A stretch of DNA of 12,304 nt from Physocladia obscura (GCA_027596945.1 JADGJH010001043.1:1-12304); one strand, 5' to 3'; shown: positions 1-9,362, numbered from the stretch's first letter. Notes: generated from the sequence alone by a model not told the origin. Made by a program: numbers and translations.

Positions 1-1730
1 GGAATAAAATGATGTTAGGGTATATTTTGGGTTTTATCTCATGCACTCCACCACAGAGTAATGCAGATTTCAACACTATGTCATCTGAAAAAGCAACTGG
101 AGAAGATGGAATCTTTTGTGAAATGATTAAGGGCTTGTTCAAAACAGACACTGAGACATATATCCTCATTGAAGCAATGGCTCTTATGTTTAATCTGTTC
201 ATTTCACTAACAGCCACCCAAACAGAATGAAGCAAAGCCAATGTGGCACTGGTCTACAAAAACAAAGGCAACAAACATGACGTGTCAAATTATCGACCAA
301 TCTCTCACTTCAAGAATGCAAATGCTGTTTGAAGGATGTCTCAGACCAGAATTTGAACACTGGGTTAATTCAATGATTGAAATTGCACAATGCAGTTTCA
401 GATGTACTCATTCAACAATGGATCAAGTTCTAACATTGAATAAAATCATAGCAGCACATCCTGAAATTAACACAGTCTACCTTGACATCAAAAAAGCTGC
501 ATATGATTGCTGCAACCAGTCTCTACTTTGGACAGAAATCTACAACAATCAGTGAGATCCTAACCAACAGGACACTCATAAAGTCTTGCTTCCCATTCTG
601 CAATCACTGTTTGACTACAACAAGGCTACTCTTTTGGTGAATGGATCCAAGTCAGGTGAAATTGACGTAACACATGGACTCCTGCAAGGAACTCTCTCAG
701 CTTCAATGCTGTTCAATGTGCACATCAACTCACTTCCTGGACTTTTATGCCAGATGCACAGACAAGATGCTGTTCTTGTTGGACCCCATCGTATCAACTC
801 CTTACTCTTTGCAGATGACACTAACATCTTTTCAAAAAATCCAATAGTTCTGCAAAGAATGCTGAACACTACTATGGAATGGGGAAACAGGAAAGGCATC
901 ACCTGGGCTCCCCAGAAATCAATTGCTGTTGGTCCAGCCAGACTACAACTCACTATGAACAACACACCTGTACAACAAAAGGACAAACACACATATGTTG
1001 GCATGGTCATGACTGCAACTGGTGTGGACATGACTCACTCCTGTGAGAAGAGAACTGGTGATGTACGCAAAACTTTGGCCTGGCTCAAATCAAGAGAACT
1101 TAATGGCTTTGGCTTCAGGAATCTATATTCCTTGTGACTCTACCCAGTCTGCATTTGATCTCAACTTGAATATGGCCCAGCATTAAGACCACTCACCCCA
1201 ACAGAAATACTCCACTCCAGAAATTTCAAAACACCTGTCTTTGCTCTATCTTCTCAGTACCAAACTCCTCATCAATTCCTGCACTTCATCTTATTGCAGC
1301 TCCCACAATCACATCAAGAAATTTACTGCTAAATGCATCCTTCCTCAACAGACTACACAACATGGATGAATCTGACAATTTGACTCTTCATACCTACTGC
1401 GATGGACTCCAGATTGGATATCTGGCTGGATCCACTTCACTCATCAACACTACTAAACACAAAAATCAACACTTCAACTCACTCTCAGTTTGCTCATTAT
1501 TACACAATCTTCTTCTCCCTAATATTGAAAAACCACCAATCTACAAAACCCACACACCAATTATCCCTGAAAATATCACCAACAATGATTTCATGCCAAC
1601 CTTCTTGAAGAACAGCGCAAGGCTACATCCAGAATTGCAAATATTCTTCCAGTCCCAAAATCACCCCAACATTGACACCCAATCATCAACTCAGCTGCAT
1701 GTCTTCCCAGACACTTCCAATGTGCCATAA
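1..1730 (+). pseudogene. Broken reverse transcriptase (LINE ORF2-type) fragment
   Basis: Reverse transcriptase motifs appear in the expected order but in shifting frames. KATGEDGI is at 90-113 and NYRPIS at 288-305 in one frame. A frame change follows around 300-330, then a CSFRCTHSTMDQV block and YLDIKKAAYD in a second frame. The GLLQGTLSA block starts at 676 and the catalytic FADD box is at 808-819. An SQLEYG block follows at about 1159-1176, and after another frame change near 1200 comes a region with LQKFQN and ITSRNLLLNA that is typical of LINE C-termini; it stays open to 1730. In-frame TGA stops interrupt it at 228, 553, 1135 and 1156. It is a relic with no complete product. The element's endonuclease would lie upstream, outside the window. 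Confidence 0.93.
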
Positions 1731-1807
1731 CTCTCTGGATACTTGGTAGAATCTGAAGCCATCAAGACTGTGTCAAATGCAACACTTCCAAGGTGCTCTC
1801 AAGGTAA

Positions 1808-2188
1808 CATGGTGTTGACTGTTCTGGAATCACTCAGTCTCTTACAGCAGCACTCACTCAACCAATCATCATCCCCCCAAACCACCAAGCACTTGGAGCA
1901 ACAATCATTGACGCAGCTATCAACTCACTCAAGTTCAACTTTGACACAGAACAACTGCAAATCAAGGCTCTGTTTACAGCAATCAACAAGATCAGGACTG
2001 AATGTGGTGGATATTCTGAATTCAGTGATGCAAGTGAGGCAACATTTCAACAAGAACTGGATGCAATTCTGGATGGTATTCCTGGCCCAGCAACAACTGC
2101 ACAGGCGCGCAATATCATTACAAGAAACTTTAACATCAACAATAACCAGGTGCGTGGTGTGCCAGCAAATTGTGGAGGAAGGCCTTGA
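1808..2188 (+). other. Unidentified 126-codon open segment near the 3' end of the LINE
   Basis: This frame is open for 126 codons with no in-frame ATG near its left end, bounded by TAA at 1805 and TGA at 2186. Its composition looks protein-like rather than random: GATIIDAAINSLKFNFDTEQ, a helix-like stretch containing QIKALFTAINKIRTE, then IPGPATTAQARNIITRNF and a Gly/Pro/Asn-rich end. I recognise no domain. It lies inside the retroelement, just before the A-rich tail, so it may be the end of the element's ORF in another frame or a captured piece. It is notable that it has no stops while the reverse transcriptase upstream has several. A product is not supported without an upstream start or splice. 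Confidence 0.35.
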
Positions 2189-2213
2189 GGCCAACCACAT
2201 GAGCAATAACACT

Positions 2214-2248
2214 TATAAAAAAAAATAAAAAATAAAAAATAAAAAATT
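2214..2248 (+). repeat. A-rich LINE tail, TAAAAAA-type units
   Basis: After TAT there is a run of nine A, then three runs of six A, each separated by single T. This is a typical simple-repeat 3' tail of a non-LTR retrotransposon and marks its right boundary. The sequence right of it (pyrimidine-rich, normal CpG content) is host flank. Confidence 0.85.
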
Positions 2249-3486
2249 CTCCACTTCCACTTCTTTTATTTCTTTCTTTTTTGAAGTTACCAGTAGTGTT
2301 GACGTTTTGTCTTAGTACAGTAAATAAAATTGAAATTATTAGGGTTAGGGTAGATTTATCTGTAGAAGAGAAAATAAATAGAAAAAAGAAGAAAAAAAAA
2401 CAAAAAATAATTCATGCATATTTATTTATTTATTGAAAAAGAAATTGTCATACACTCATTCATATCCCCAATGTTTTTGTTTTAAACAAGGTGTGACTGG
2501 TGAAATCAAGGTTGTCCTTTTTTATTTTCAGTGAGCAAAAATGCAAATGTCAGTTTCCAATCTGTATTGCCGTTGTTGACATGAGATTTAAAGAATCAGA
2601 TGTTGTTAATTGTTTGTTGTCTTGGTTCTTGCTTGCTGAAAGTCTTGGCAAAGAAGTGGCACCATCTGTAACAGTAACAGCAACAGTAGACAGCAATTTG
2701 GATGCTGCCAATGAAGATGAGCTTCGAGACAATGACTGAACCAACAACAAAAATAAAAAAACGGAGAGAAAACAATTTTAAAGGGACAGTTGTCGTTGGC
2801 GCTTCAGGTGAATTTAATTTCTTAAGATTCCTTGCCAATTCTAGGGCAAGGCAGATTGCGACGGATTGAGACAGTGGGTTGAAGCTTGTAGATGGCATTT
2901 GTTTGCTGTTTTTGTATATATATTGTCTAATTTCATTTGTTCATATTTTTATATTTGGAACACTTTTAACTTTCGTTCAATTCTGTGGGTTCTGTAGTTT
3001 TGTCAGAAGTCAAGGGACAATTTCCCTCGGGTTTGAGATTTTGTACCATGAACTCATTTCCACTGCTACGAAACTTAATCTAATTTTTTTTCTTTTATTT
3101 TTTATTCTTTTCTTTGCTGTCTTTCGTTATTCTTCAAAATCCGTTGGGCGCTGCCAATCTTCAATGCCAAGCATTGAAAACACATTGGTACATTATCCGC
3201 ACAACACGACCAGTCGTAACCAATTTTTAAAAAAAATAATTATATTCACCAAATGAGAAATGCCAATAATTTAATTTATGATTTTTTGAGGAAGGCAAAT
3301 ATTTTGTGAGTTATTGTCAGAATTTTAAGAAAACGGAACATGGTTCTGAATCATGTCGAATTTTTATTTTTCCAAATATATATTCCATTCTATAAAAGAG
3401 AAAACCGAGAAAAAAAATTGGGGAATAATATATGAAGAGAGACGCGAGGTAGGTTATAAAAAAAAAAAAAGAGAAAGAGAAAGAAA
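2249..3486. other. AT-rich intergenic region with exon-like scraps
   Basis: No complete gene is visible. On the + strand a good acceptor (pyrimidine tract then CAG, ending at 2531) precedes a 69-codon open stretch, 2532-2739, that ends in acidic DELRDND and a TGA. I do not recognise it. A second short frame, 2732-2869, contains KGTVVVGASGE. The rest, 2880-3486, is T-rich then A-rich with no convincing ORF. The right end is the 3' flank of the GH7 gene; on the - strand an AATAAA hexamer lies at 3363-3368, about 120 nt past that gene's stop, and may be its polyadenylation signal. CpG frequency here is normal, unlike the LINE to the left. Confidence 0.5.
2339..2350 (+). repeat. Two-unit interstitial telomere-type repeat (TTAGGG)2
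   Basis: Two perfect TTAGGG units occur about 90 bp to the right of the LINE tail, followed by TAG. TTAGGG is the telomere unit of most fungi and animals. Two units can arise by chance in AT-rich DNA, so a telomeric origin is only a possibility. Confidence 0.5.
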
Positions 3487-5562
3487 TCAAAGCGGCGCAA
3501 CACGAATATTCGAAAACGTGACAGTCTGATTTTGTTGGCTAGCTGCAACAACATCACATTTAGCATTTGCACTTCCGTCATCTAACCAACTCAGACTTCC
3601 ACTACCCCAATAAGCGAAAATCAAAACCATTCCTTCTGCCATACCTTCGCCTAGATTCACAAGGCCCCCGTAAGAAGTCAACGAGCAGTCATTCGAATTG
3701 ATGACTTGGATAAATTCCAAGCCCCCTTGCCGATATATAATCTCGACAGTTGCGAGTTCTCCTGTGTCAGTAGAATCATGCGTATAAAATCCAACAGTCA
3801 AATCAAACGGCAACAACGTATTGATGTATGTCGCGCCAGGGCCAACTTCCGAATGCAACAATGTGCTTACCGGGCATCCAGCACTGTCGCACTGCCCCGC
3901 TGTGTTATCTTGACCCGTTTGATTACATGGGTGTGCTGTTGTTTGCGATGCGCCAATATTCGCCTCCAAAATGTCCATTTCCATGCACGTAGTTTGGGCG
4001 TCACAGTATGCGTCCACGCTGAGAGGACTCGCAAGGTCCATTTCAGTAAAGTACAAAGCAGCGTCATAGCCACATGGAACCTGCGATATGTCAACTGTGA
4101 AATCAAGTTGGCGGTTTTTCAGGTAAAACGGCTCATATCCAATTCCGCTATCAGCGACTAGATATAGCCGACCTGAACTCAAGGTGAGAGATGATGTGTC
4201 TGCGGACGCAGAAAACGAAAAGTTCCAGGAAGGTTGCGAAACAAACGTGTTGCGCCTTGTGCATGTTGTGTCAGAGTCGCAGTATACATATGGCAAGGGT
4301 TGCAAGTTTGTCGGTGTGGCGCCATAAGAAGTTATTGTCGTTGTCACACCGTTTGAGTAAGTGATGGTAGTTTGCGGAACAGAGGTCGTGGTGGTGGTAG
4401 TAGTTGTAGTGGTAGTAGTTGATGTTGTAGTGGTCGTTGTGGTCGTTGTTGTTGTAGTTGTTACGGTGGTTGATGGTATTGTTGTGGTGGTTGTAGTCGT
4501 CGGTATTGTTGTGGTTGCAGTTGAAGTTGAAGTTGTAGCTGTTGGTGTTGTTATAGCCGTGGTTGTGGTTGCAGTCGTCGGTATTTTTGTAATTGTAGTT
4601 GTAGTTGTAGTCGACGGTGTTGTTGTTGTGGCTGACGTGGTTGTTGGTTTAGTGGTCGTGGCAGTTGGCGATGGCTGATCTATTGTTGTAGTCGTCACAG
4701 CCGTCGTAGTCGTTGATGGAGCAAAGATAGTAGTTTTCGTAGTGGTCGTACTGGTAGTCGTAGTAGTTGGTTTTGTAGTGGTTGTCGCAGTAGTTGTTGT
4801 GGTAGTCGTTGTAGTAGTAGTAGTTGTTGTAGTTGCTTTAGTGGTCGCGGTTGATTTCGTGGTGGTAGTGGTAGTCGTAGTTGGTTTGGTGGTGGTAGTA
4901 GTAGTCGTAGTTGGTTTGGTGGTAGTGGTAGTTGGCTTGATTGAAGTCTGTATTGGAAATTTGAAATGGTGGTTAGATGTGGAGTCACGTGATGGTAAGG
5001 CATACAGTACCGTAGACGTAGACGACGGTGCGGTTTCGATGCACTGCGAGTACCAAGCATTGCTGTAGCTGCATACGGCGCCGGCGACGCAGCATGTCGG
5101 GCCCGAAAAGCCAGAGCCGCCGCACTGGCCGTAAAGAGCCGTGCAGCCACTACCACCTCCACCGCCACCACTGCCACCGCCGCTATTTGCATTCGTCGGA
5201 CTGGGACTGGCACTGGCGCCGCTTCCACTGCCACCAGGCAGACACTGGCTGTACCACTGGCTCGAGTACACGCACCCCGAGCCCGTCTGGCAACACGTTG
5301 GCCCCGCATACCCAATGCCCCCGCACTGCCCGTACACCGGCACGCACGCAAGATCGGCCCCTGTCGGTGGCGCCGCCACGCACTGTGAATACCAGTCGTT
5401 GCTGTACCGACACTCGGCCCCTGGAACACAGCATTGTGGGCCGCCGAATCCAATACCTCCGCATTGCCCGTATAGCGCCGAGCACGACGACCCATGCACA
5501 TCCGTCGCTAATGTTACCAACAGGATTGCTAGCCCGAGTAGCCAATGAGTCATCAGTCCCAT
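3487..5562 (-). CDS. Secreted GH7-family cellulase-like protein with three N-terminal CBM1 modules
   Basis: Read through as 691 aa; 670 aa if the 63-nt segment 4948-5010 is an intron. Residues 1-24 form a signal peptide with hydrophobic core [12 protein letters not shown]. Three CBM1 cellulose-binding modules follow (about 27-61, 73-107 and 140-174). Each has YGQCGG, six Cys and a WYSQC end, giving the Tyr/Trp/Tyr binding face. A Thr-rich linker runs to about 400. Residues 425-691 match GH7: [22 protein letters not shown], catalytic EMDILEAN (E528, D530, E533, the ExDxxE nucleophile and acid/base set), [25 protein letters not shown] and terminal [13 protein letters not shown]7 enzymes cleave beta-1,4-glucan with retention. 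This domain is about 265 aa against roughly 430 usual: the N-terminal part and the segment before the catalytic motif are short. The start is the first ATG before the signal peptide. Family assignment is secure; activity is inferred. Confidence 0.9.
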   Translation of the reverse strand: MGLMTHWLLGLAILLVTLATDVHGSSCSALYGQCGGIGFGGPQCCVPGAECRYSNDWYSQCVAAPPTGADLACVPVYGQCGGIGYAGPTCCQTGSGCVYSSQWYSQCLPGGSGSGASASPSPTNANSGGGSGGGGGGSGCTALYGQCGGSGFSGPTCCVAGAVCSYSNAWYSQCIETAPSSTSTVLYALPSRDSTSNHHFKFPIQTSIKPTTTTTKPTTTTTTTTKPTTTTTTTTKSTATTKATTTTTTTTTTTTTTTATTTTKPTTTTTSTTTTKTTIFAPSTTTTAVTTTTIDQPSPTATTTKPTTTSATTTTPSTTTTTTITKIPTTATTTTAITTPTATTSTSTATTTIPTTTTTTTIPSTTVTTTTTTTTTTTTTSTTTTTTTTTTTTSVPQTTITYSNGVTTTITSYGATPTNLQPLPYVYCDSDTTCTRRNTFVSQPSWNFSFSASADTSSLTLSSGRLYLVADSGIGYEPFYLKNRQLDFTVDISQVPCGYDAALYFTEMDLASPLSVDAYCDAQTTCMEMDILEANIGASQTTAHPCNQTGQDNTAGQCDSAGCPVSTLLHSEVGPGATYINTLLPFDLTVGFYTHDSTDTGELATVEIIYRQGGLEFIQVINSNDCSLTSYGGLVNLGEGMAEGMVLIFAYWGSGSLSWLDDGSANAKCDVVAASQQNQTVTFSNIRVAPL
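4385..4947 (-). repeat. Thr-codon low-complexity repeat encoding the GH7 protein linker
   Basis: Nearly uninterrupted ACN codons (read as GTN-type triplets on the + strand) encode close to 190 residues of mostly Thr with scattered Lys, Pro, Ala and Ile. Near the right end a 30-nt unit recurs in tandem, seen in the protein as eight Thr plus KP or KS. Such linkers are usually O-glycosylated and keep binding and catalytic modules apart. The triplet structure also makes long Val-rich ORFs on the opposite strand, which are artefacts. Length is likely variable between strains. Confidence 0.85.
4948..5010 (-). other. Probable 63-nt in-frame intron in the GH7 gene linker
   Basis: On the - strand the segment starts GTACTG, carries a consensus branch sequence CTAAC followed by a pyrimidine-containing stretch, and ends ATACAG. 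It is 21 codons long with no stop, so the ORF reads through it. The encoded residues 185-205 ([10 protein letters not shown] and on) contain His, Phe, Tyr and Arg and do not fit the Ser/Thr linker on either side; removal joins SSTST to TSIKP smoothly. The donor is weak, but other introns in this window also have non-consensus donors (GTTTGA, GTATTT). A nearby GTATGC donor at 5005 would shift the frame. Confidence 0.7.
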
Positions 5563-5879
5563 TGTCTAATCCACAGGTAGCGTGTGATTGAAATATGCGA
5601 AAATTTGATAGGAAAATTTGTTGCATAAAAATGACTTTTAAAATGAAACACAAAGAGGATCAAACTGGAGGATTCGTCGGTGGAACTTCAGTTCAAAAAC
5701 GAAGAGAGAGAGCAAAAGGGACATGGAATACAATATTAGAAAGAAAACAAGATCGAAAATAATACAATATTCCTTTTGTGAGTACCAAGATCTCAGTTTT
5801 AATCAAGAAAAAAAAAAAAACACTCGAAAAATTAACAAGCCGATGACAAAAAAAAAGTTATGCCCCAAACGAGCCTTAA
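5563..5879 (-). promoter_or_regulatory. Short intergenic region: Rpn2 3' flank and GH7 gene 5' flank
   Basis: Both neighbours are transcribed leftwards, so this 317-bp stretch must hold the end of the Rpn2 transcript and the promoter of the GH7 gene. On the - strand an ATTAAA hexamer (5798-5803) could be a polyadenylation signal for Rpn2. A CT-rich run (complement of 5702-5713) and a TTTTAAAA motif (about 5637-5644) lie upstream of the GH7 start. No specific regulator site is supported. Confidence 0.4.
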
Positions 5880-8800
5880 TTACGGCCTCAATACACCAGC
5901 AGTCCCAGCGTTTGCAGCAGACCCTGCAGACGCTGTTGTACCTACAGCAGTCGGAGGTGCATCTTATATATATAAAAAACAGCAAAAAACCAGAGTTGAG
6001 TACAAGCATTTATCAAGAAGAAAAAAATATTTAAAAAAAAGGCATACCAAGATTTGACACAGCAATCAAATCTACCGGCTCTTCCGGGTGCTTGTCATGC
6101 AACAACACAATCCCCCCCGTAAAAGTCTTCTTGACCGGTGCATAGCGCGAATTCTCCTTAAACTTAATATACTTCAGCTGCGCGGGCACAACACGCGTCA
6201 TGTTTTCAATAACTTCAAACGACGGCTCCTTCTTTTTCTTCTTTTTGTCTGACTCGGCTGCCGTTCCTTCTGTCGCTGTTGGCGTGACTCCCGATTCATC
6301 GGTACCACCGGCAGGTGTCTTCTTGTCATCAAGATCCATGGATACTGTGTCGTCCTTCTTTTTGCGCGCGGCTGCCTTGGCTGTGGTTGACAAAACAGCT
6401 GTCGCAACTTTTTCAACTTCTTTGGTCTCGGGAAGCTTGGTTTCTGGTGGATATGCAAACAGGGATGGACGTGCATTTGAAATCAATTCGAATTTTGGAA
6501 TCTGCGGTTTTAACTCGTCAATCATTTGAAGAAATTTCACAAAAAAATAAAAAATAAAAAAATATTACATTGAGATCCTTGTCCAACCCAATAATTCCAG
6601 TCGGCGTAAATGCAAGCGACAAAAAGTGCGATAATGGATACCAGTACCAAAATTGCGTGAACACCGCCATTCCAACAACAGCACTCATGCGAGCTGAAAC
6701 TCCTGCAGGCCCGCGCAATGAAATTGTCACATTGCGGCCTCCAGCATCTAAGATTCCTTGTCCCAAAACGGCTCCAAAAATTGCCATCGGCTCTTCATAC
6801 TTGTCCTTAATAATTGTTTCAAATCGTTTCCGGACAATTTCAACCCAATTTGTCGATGCTGGTGGCTCATCTTTTAAAGCAGCGTCTTTCGCCGCTGTTG
6901 TGGCTGTCAGAGCACTAGTTGGTATTGCTGCTGTAGCTTCACCCTTTTTCTCCTCCTTTTTGGTTTCTCCATCCTTTTTGGCTTCGCCTTCCTTCTTTTC
7001 TCCTTCCGTTCCAGCTGCAGCGGCAGAAACAGGAGCAGTAGCAGCCGGTTTTGCAACTACAACCGGCGTCTTGCCACCGCCACTAACCTCATTGTGTTGC
7101 ACCAAAACCATAGCCATAGCCATCAACGCACCCTGTCTGACAAAATCAACGCTATCCTTTGTTAACGGATCTAAAAGCTCCAATGCATCACCCATTGCAG
7201 TACCAGCACAGGCAATACCAAGTGCAAGGCAGGCACCGTAACGCACATGCGGGTTGTAACTCTCAGCTAGTAACTGCACCACCCGCGGAACCTGAGCAGG
7301 AGCTCGCAGAAGCACAAACCCAAGCGCTGTGACTGCAGCACGTCGTACATCATCCGATACATCCGACACAGCAACATGCAGCAGTCGTGCAATTGCCTTA
7401 TTGTTTGCCGTCGCACTATACGCCATCGCTACAGTGTAGATTCCCGAATACCGCAGAATCGGGTCTTTGTCAGCACAAAGTTGCTCAATCAGTCCATCAG
7501 CAGCTTCCTCCTTCGCGTACATAATCAAAGAAATTCCAATCGCAAGCCCGCGAATAATCTTCTCGTGCTGCGTTTCATGCGCATACTGCAGCATTTCTTC
7601 AATCACTTTTCCGTTCGCTGTCCCAATGTTGATAAGCCCCATCGCAAGACCAGCAGCTTCCCCTGCGACTGCACTATCAGTAAACAACACGTTCTTGAGT
7701 TCTTCGTATGCAACTTCGTTTCCACTCGCCATACCAGCTACTCCGAGCCCGAGACACGCACCATGCTGGATTACCTCGTTTTGAGTGTTTTTAAGCGAGT
7801 TTGTAAGGAAACCCACTACTTCTTTGCCGTGATTCGCGTGTATTAGGCCAAGCGCGAATAGACTTCCACCTTCGCTGTACGGGCTGCCGCTGATCCCGTC
7901 ACGGGGAAGGTATGGCGCTAAAACTGCTTTTCCGCGTGAAATATGGCCCTTGTGGATAACACCAAGTCCAGCAGTTGCAGTGAATTTTGTCCAGTTGGTT
8001 GCTTTCGCAAGCCATTCAAGATTCTGCCGCAAAAATTCGTCAGATGTTGTACCTGCATTCATGAATCCGTTGGCGACGGTAATAGCGCTGTGATAAACAG
8101 CACTGCGATTTTCGAGCGCGATTCGCGTTTGTTTCAGAATTAAAAGATCAGTGTGGTTGGTTCTGTAGAGAAAATCGAGGTGAAGTTTGATACTGAGAGA
8201 GCCTGACAGAATCTTGTGAATTTGGTCGAGAGGCGTTGGAATTCCAGTTGTTACTACAAGTGGCGAGGCTGGTTGCTGGGCAGGAATTAAAGGAGTCTGC
8301 TCGTCAGTTTCCATCGCGTCTGCTGTATCTTCTTCGGTATTTGTTGGAGGCGAAGTCACCGACAATGATGCCAAGGGAATAGTTGTCGAAGTGGAAGTTG
8401 GTGGCGGAAGAGTGGCAATCACATTGAGCAAAAATTCCTGAGTGGCATTCGCTTCCAAATCAAACGCAATTTGATATGCGAGAATTGTGTGATAGTCATC
8501 TTTTGAAAGAAGGTTTTGCAACAATGCAGCTGCATGGATGGCATCATTCAGGTGAAAATAGCAAATTGCGCAAGCAATGTAATCTGGCTCGGCCAGGTTT
8601 CCATACAGCTTCACAAGTAGATTCAAAACCTTGTTCCTGAACTCAAGTGAGGAAATAAGTGCCAAAGATGCATCCATCAGATATGCAAGGAGCTCCGACT
8701 GGTTGCCTTTTAAGACAGTCTCTTCAATCACATCCAGGCGTTGGGCTTCGAGTGCGATTCCAAGAGCTTGTTTAAATTCGCCATCCTATTTTAATTTTTT

Positions 8801-9362
8801 TTCGTATTTATTGGAGAAGAGAAAACAAAGATCAAACCTTGTGACACACAAGAAACATACGATGAACCACATCTTCCAAACGCAGATCAATTGAGGGCAG
8901 AAGTTCGGGGTCATTGCGCAGAGTAATATACTTGTCAATGCATTTGGAAACGAGAGTCTCAACATATTCTGAAGAATTCAGGCTTGGTTCAAAAAGCTTC
9001 CCAGCGCCCAAAGCAAACGATAGAGAATCATCATATTCGCCAAGATGGTAGTATACTTTTGAAGCAACGAGGGCTGCCAGTTCACGGTGCGAGAATGCTG
9101 GGTCTTCGTAGAGAATTTCGCTAAAAACAGCGGATAAGCAATAACAACAATAACTAAGAAAAATACATTTTAGTGATTGAATCAGATATTTCCGCCCAAA
9201 ATTGATCGACGATAGCATTGAGTTGTTGGAGGGCAAAAACTTTGAGACGCTCATCATGTTCATCGAGAAGGGAGATCGCACCAGCTGCCAACAAAAAGAC
9301 ATAAATAACAAAAAATATTACGTGGACTGCGACTTACCAGCTGATGTTAAAAGCGACACCAT
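5880..9362 (-). CDS. RPN2: 26S proteasome regulatory subunit Rpn2 (PSMD1)
   Basis: A scaffold of the 19S base that holds ubiquitin receptors and contacts the ATPase ring. Exons on the - strand: 9338-9362, 9167-9284, 8838-9120, 6569-8785, 6048-6501 and 5880-5962, giving 1059 aa (yeast 945, human 953). Introns are 53, 46, 52, 67 and 85 nt and all joins keep frame. Matches run the whole length: [14 protein letters not shown] at the start, [38 protein letters not shown], the proteasome/cyclosome repeats (for example [14 protein letters not shown] and [15 protein letters not shown]), [15 protein letters not shown] [27 protein letters not shown], then [17 protein letters not shown] Ser/Thr/Pro-rich insert near 290-330 keeps AMETDE, like human SMETEE. 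A Lys/Glu/Ala-rich insert lies at about 709-782. Reading on past 6048 gives SNLGMPFF, which I treat as intron read-through. Identity is very secure; the last intron is likely. Confidence 0.96.

Larger units (their letters stand above)
1..2248 (+). mobile_element. 3' part of a degenerate non-LTR (LINE-type) retrotransposon
   Basis: The segment carries reverse transcriptase motifs of the LINE type in order (see the pseudogene entry), then a LINE-like C-terminal region, and ends in an A-rich tail of T-separated A runs. The 5' end lies outside the window, so length and target-site duplication cannot be judged. It is broken by in-frame TGA codons and frame changes, so it cannot be autonomous. By eye it holds only about 11 CpG dinucleotides in 2.2 kb, in sharp contrast to the CpG-rich host genes, and this contrast ends at the A-rich tail. 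The clade was not determined. No LTRs are visible. Confidence 0.92.

Noticed and set aside
2596..2898. 100-codon ORF on the - strand
   Set aside because: Cys/Tyr-rich and hydrophobic by composition, with no family motif and no splice or gene context.
3706..4161. 151-codon ORF on the + strand
   Set aside because: Antisense of the GH7 catalytic domain, including the catalytic motif region.
4361..5068. Long Val-rich ORFs on the + strand (4361-4678 and 4742-5068)
   Set aside because: They are the antisense reading of the Thr-codon repeat in the GH7 linker; the composition is purely a product of the triplet repeat.
4695..5501. 268-codon ORF on the - strand overlapping the CBM1 region
   Set aside because: It is a shifted frame of the GH7 gene; CBM1 and GH7 motifs lie in the other frame.
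6031..6047. Rpn2 ending directly as SNLGMPFF with TAA at 6031
   Set aside because: A consensus-like GTATGC donor sits exactly here, and splicing to 5962 gives a DAPPTA continuation similar in position to the NAPLPTPF of yeast Rpn2.
6570..7241. 223-codon ORF on the + strand
   Set aside because: Antisense of the conserved Rpn2 exon; no recognisable motif.
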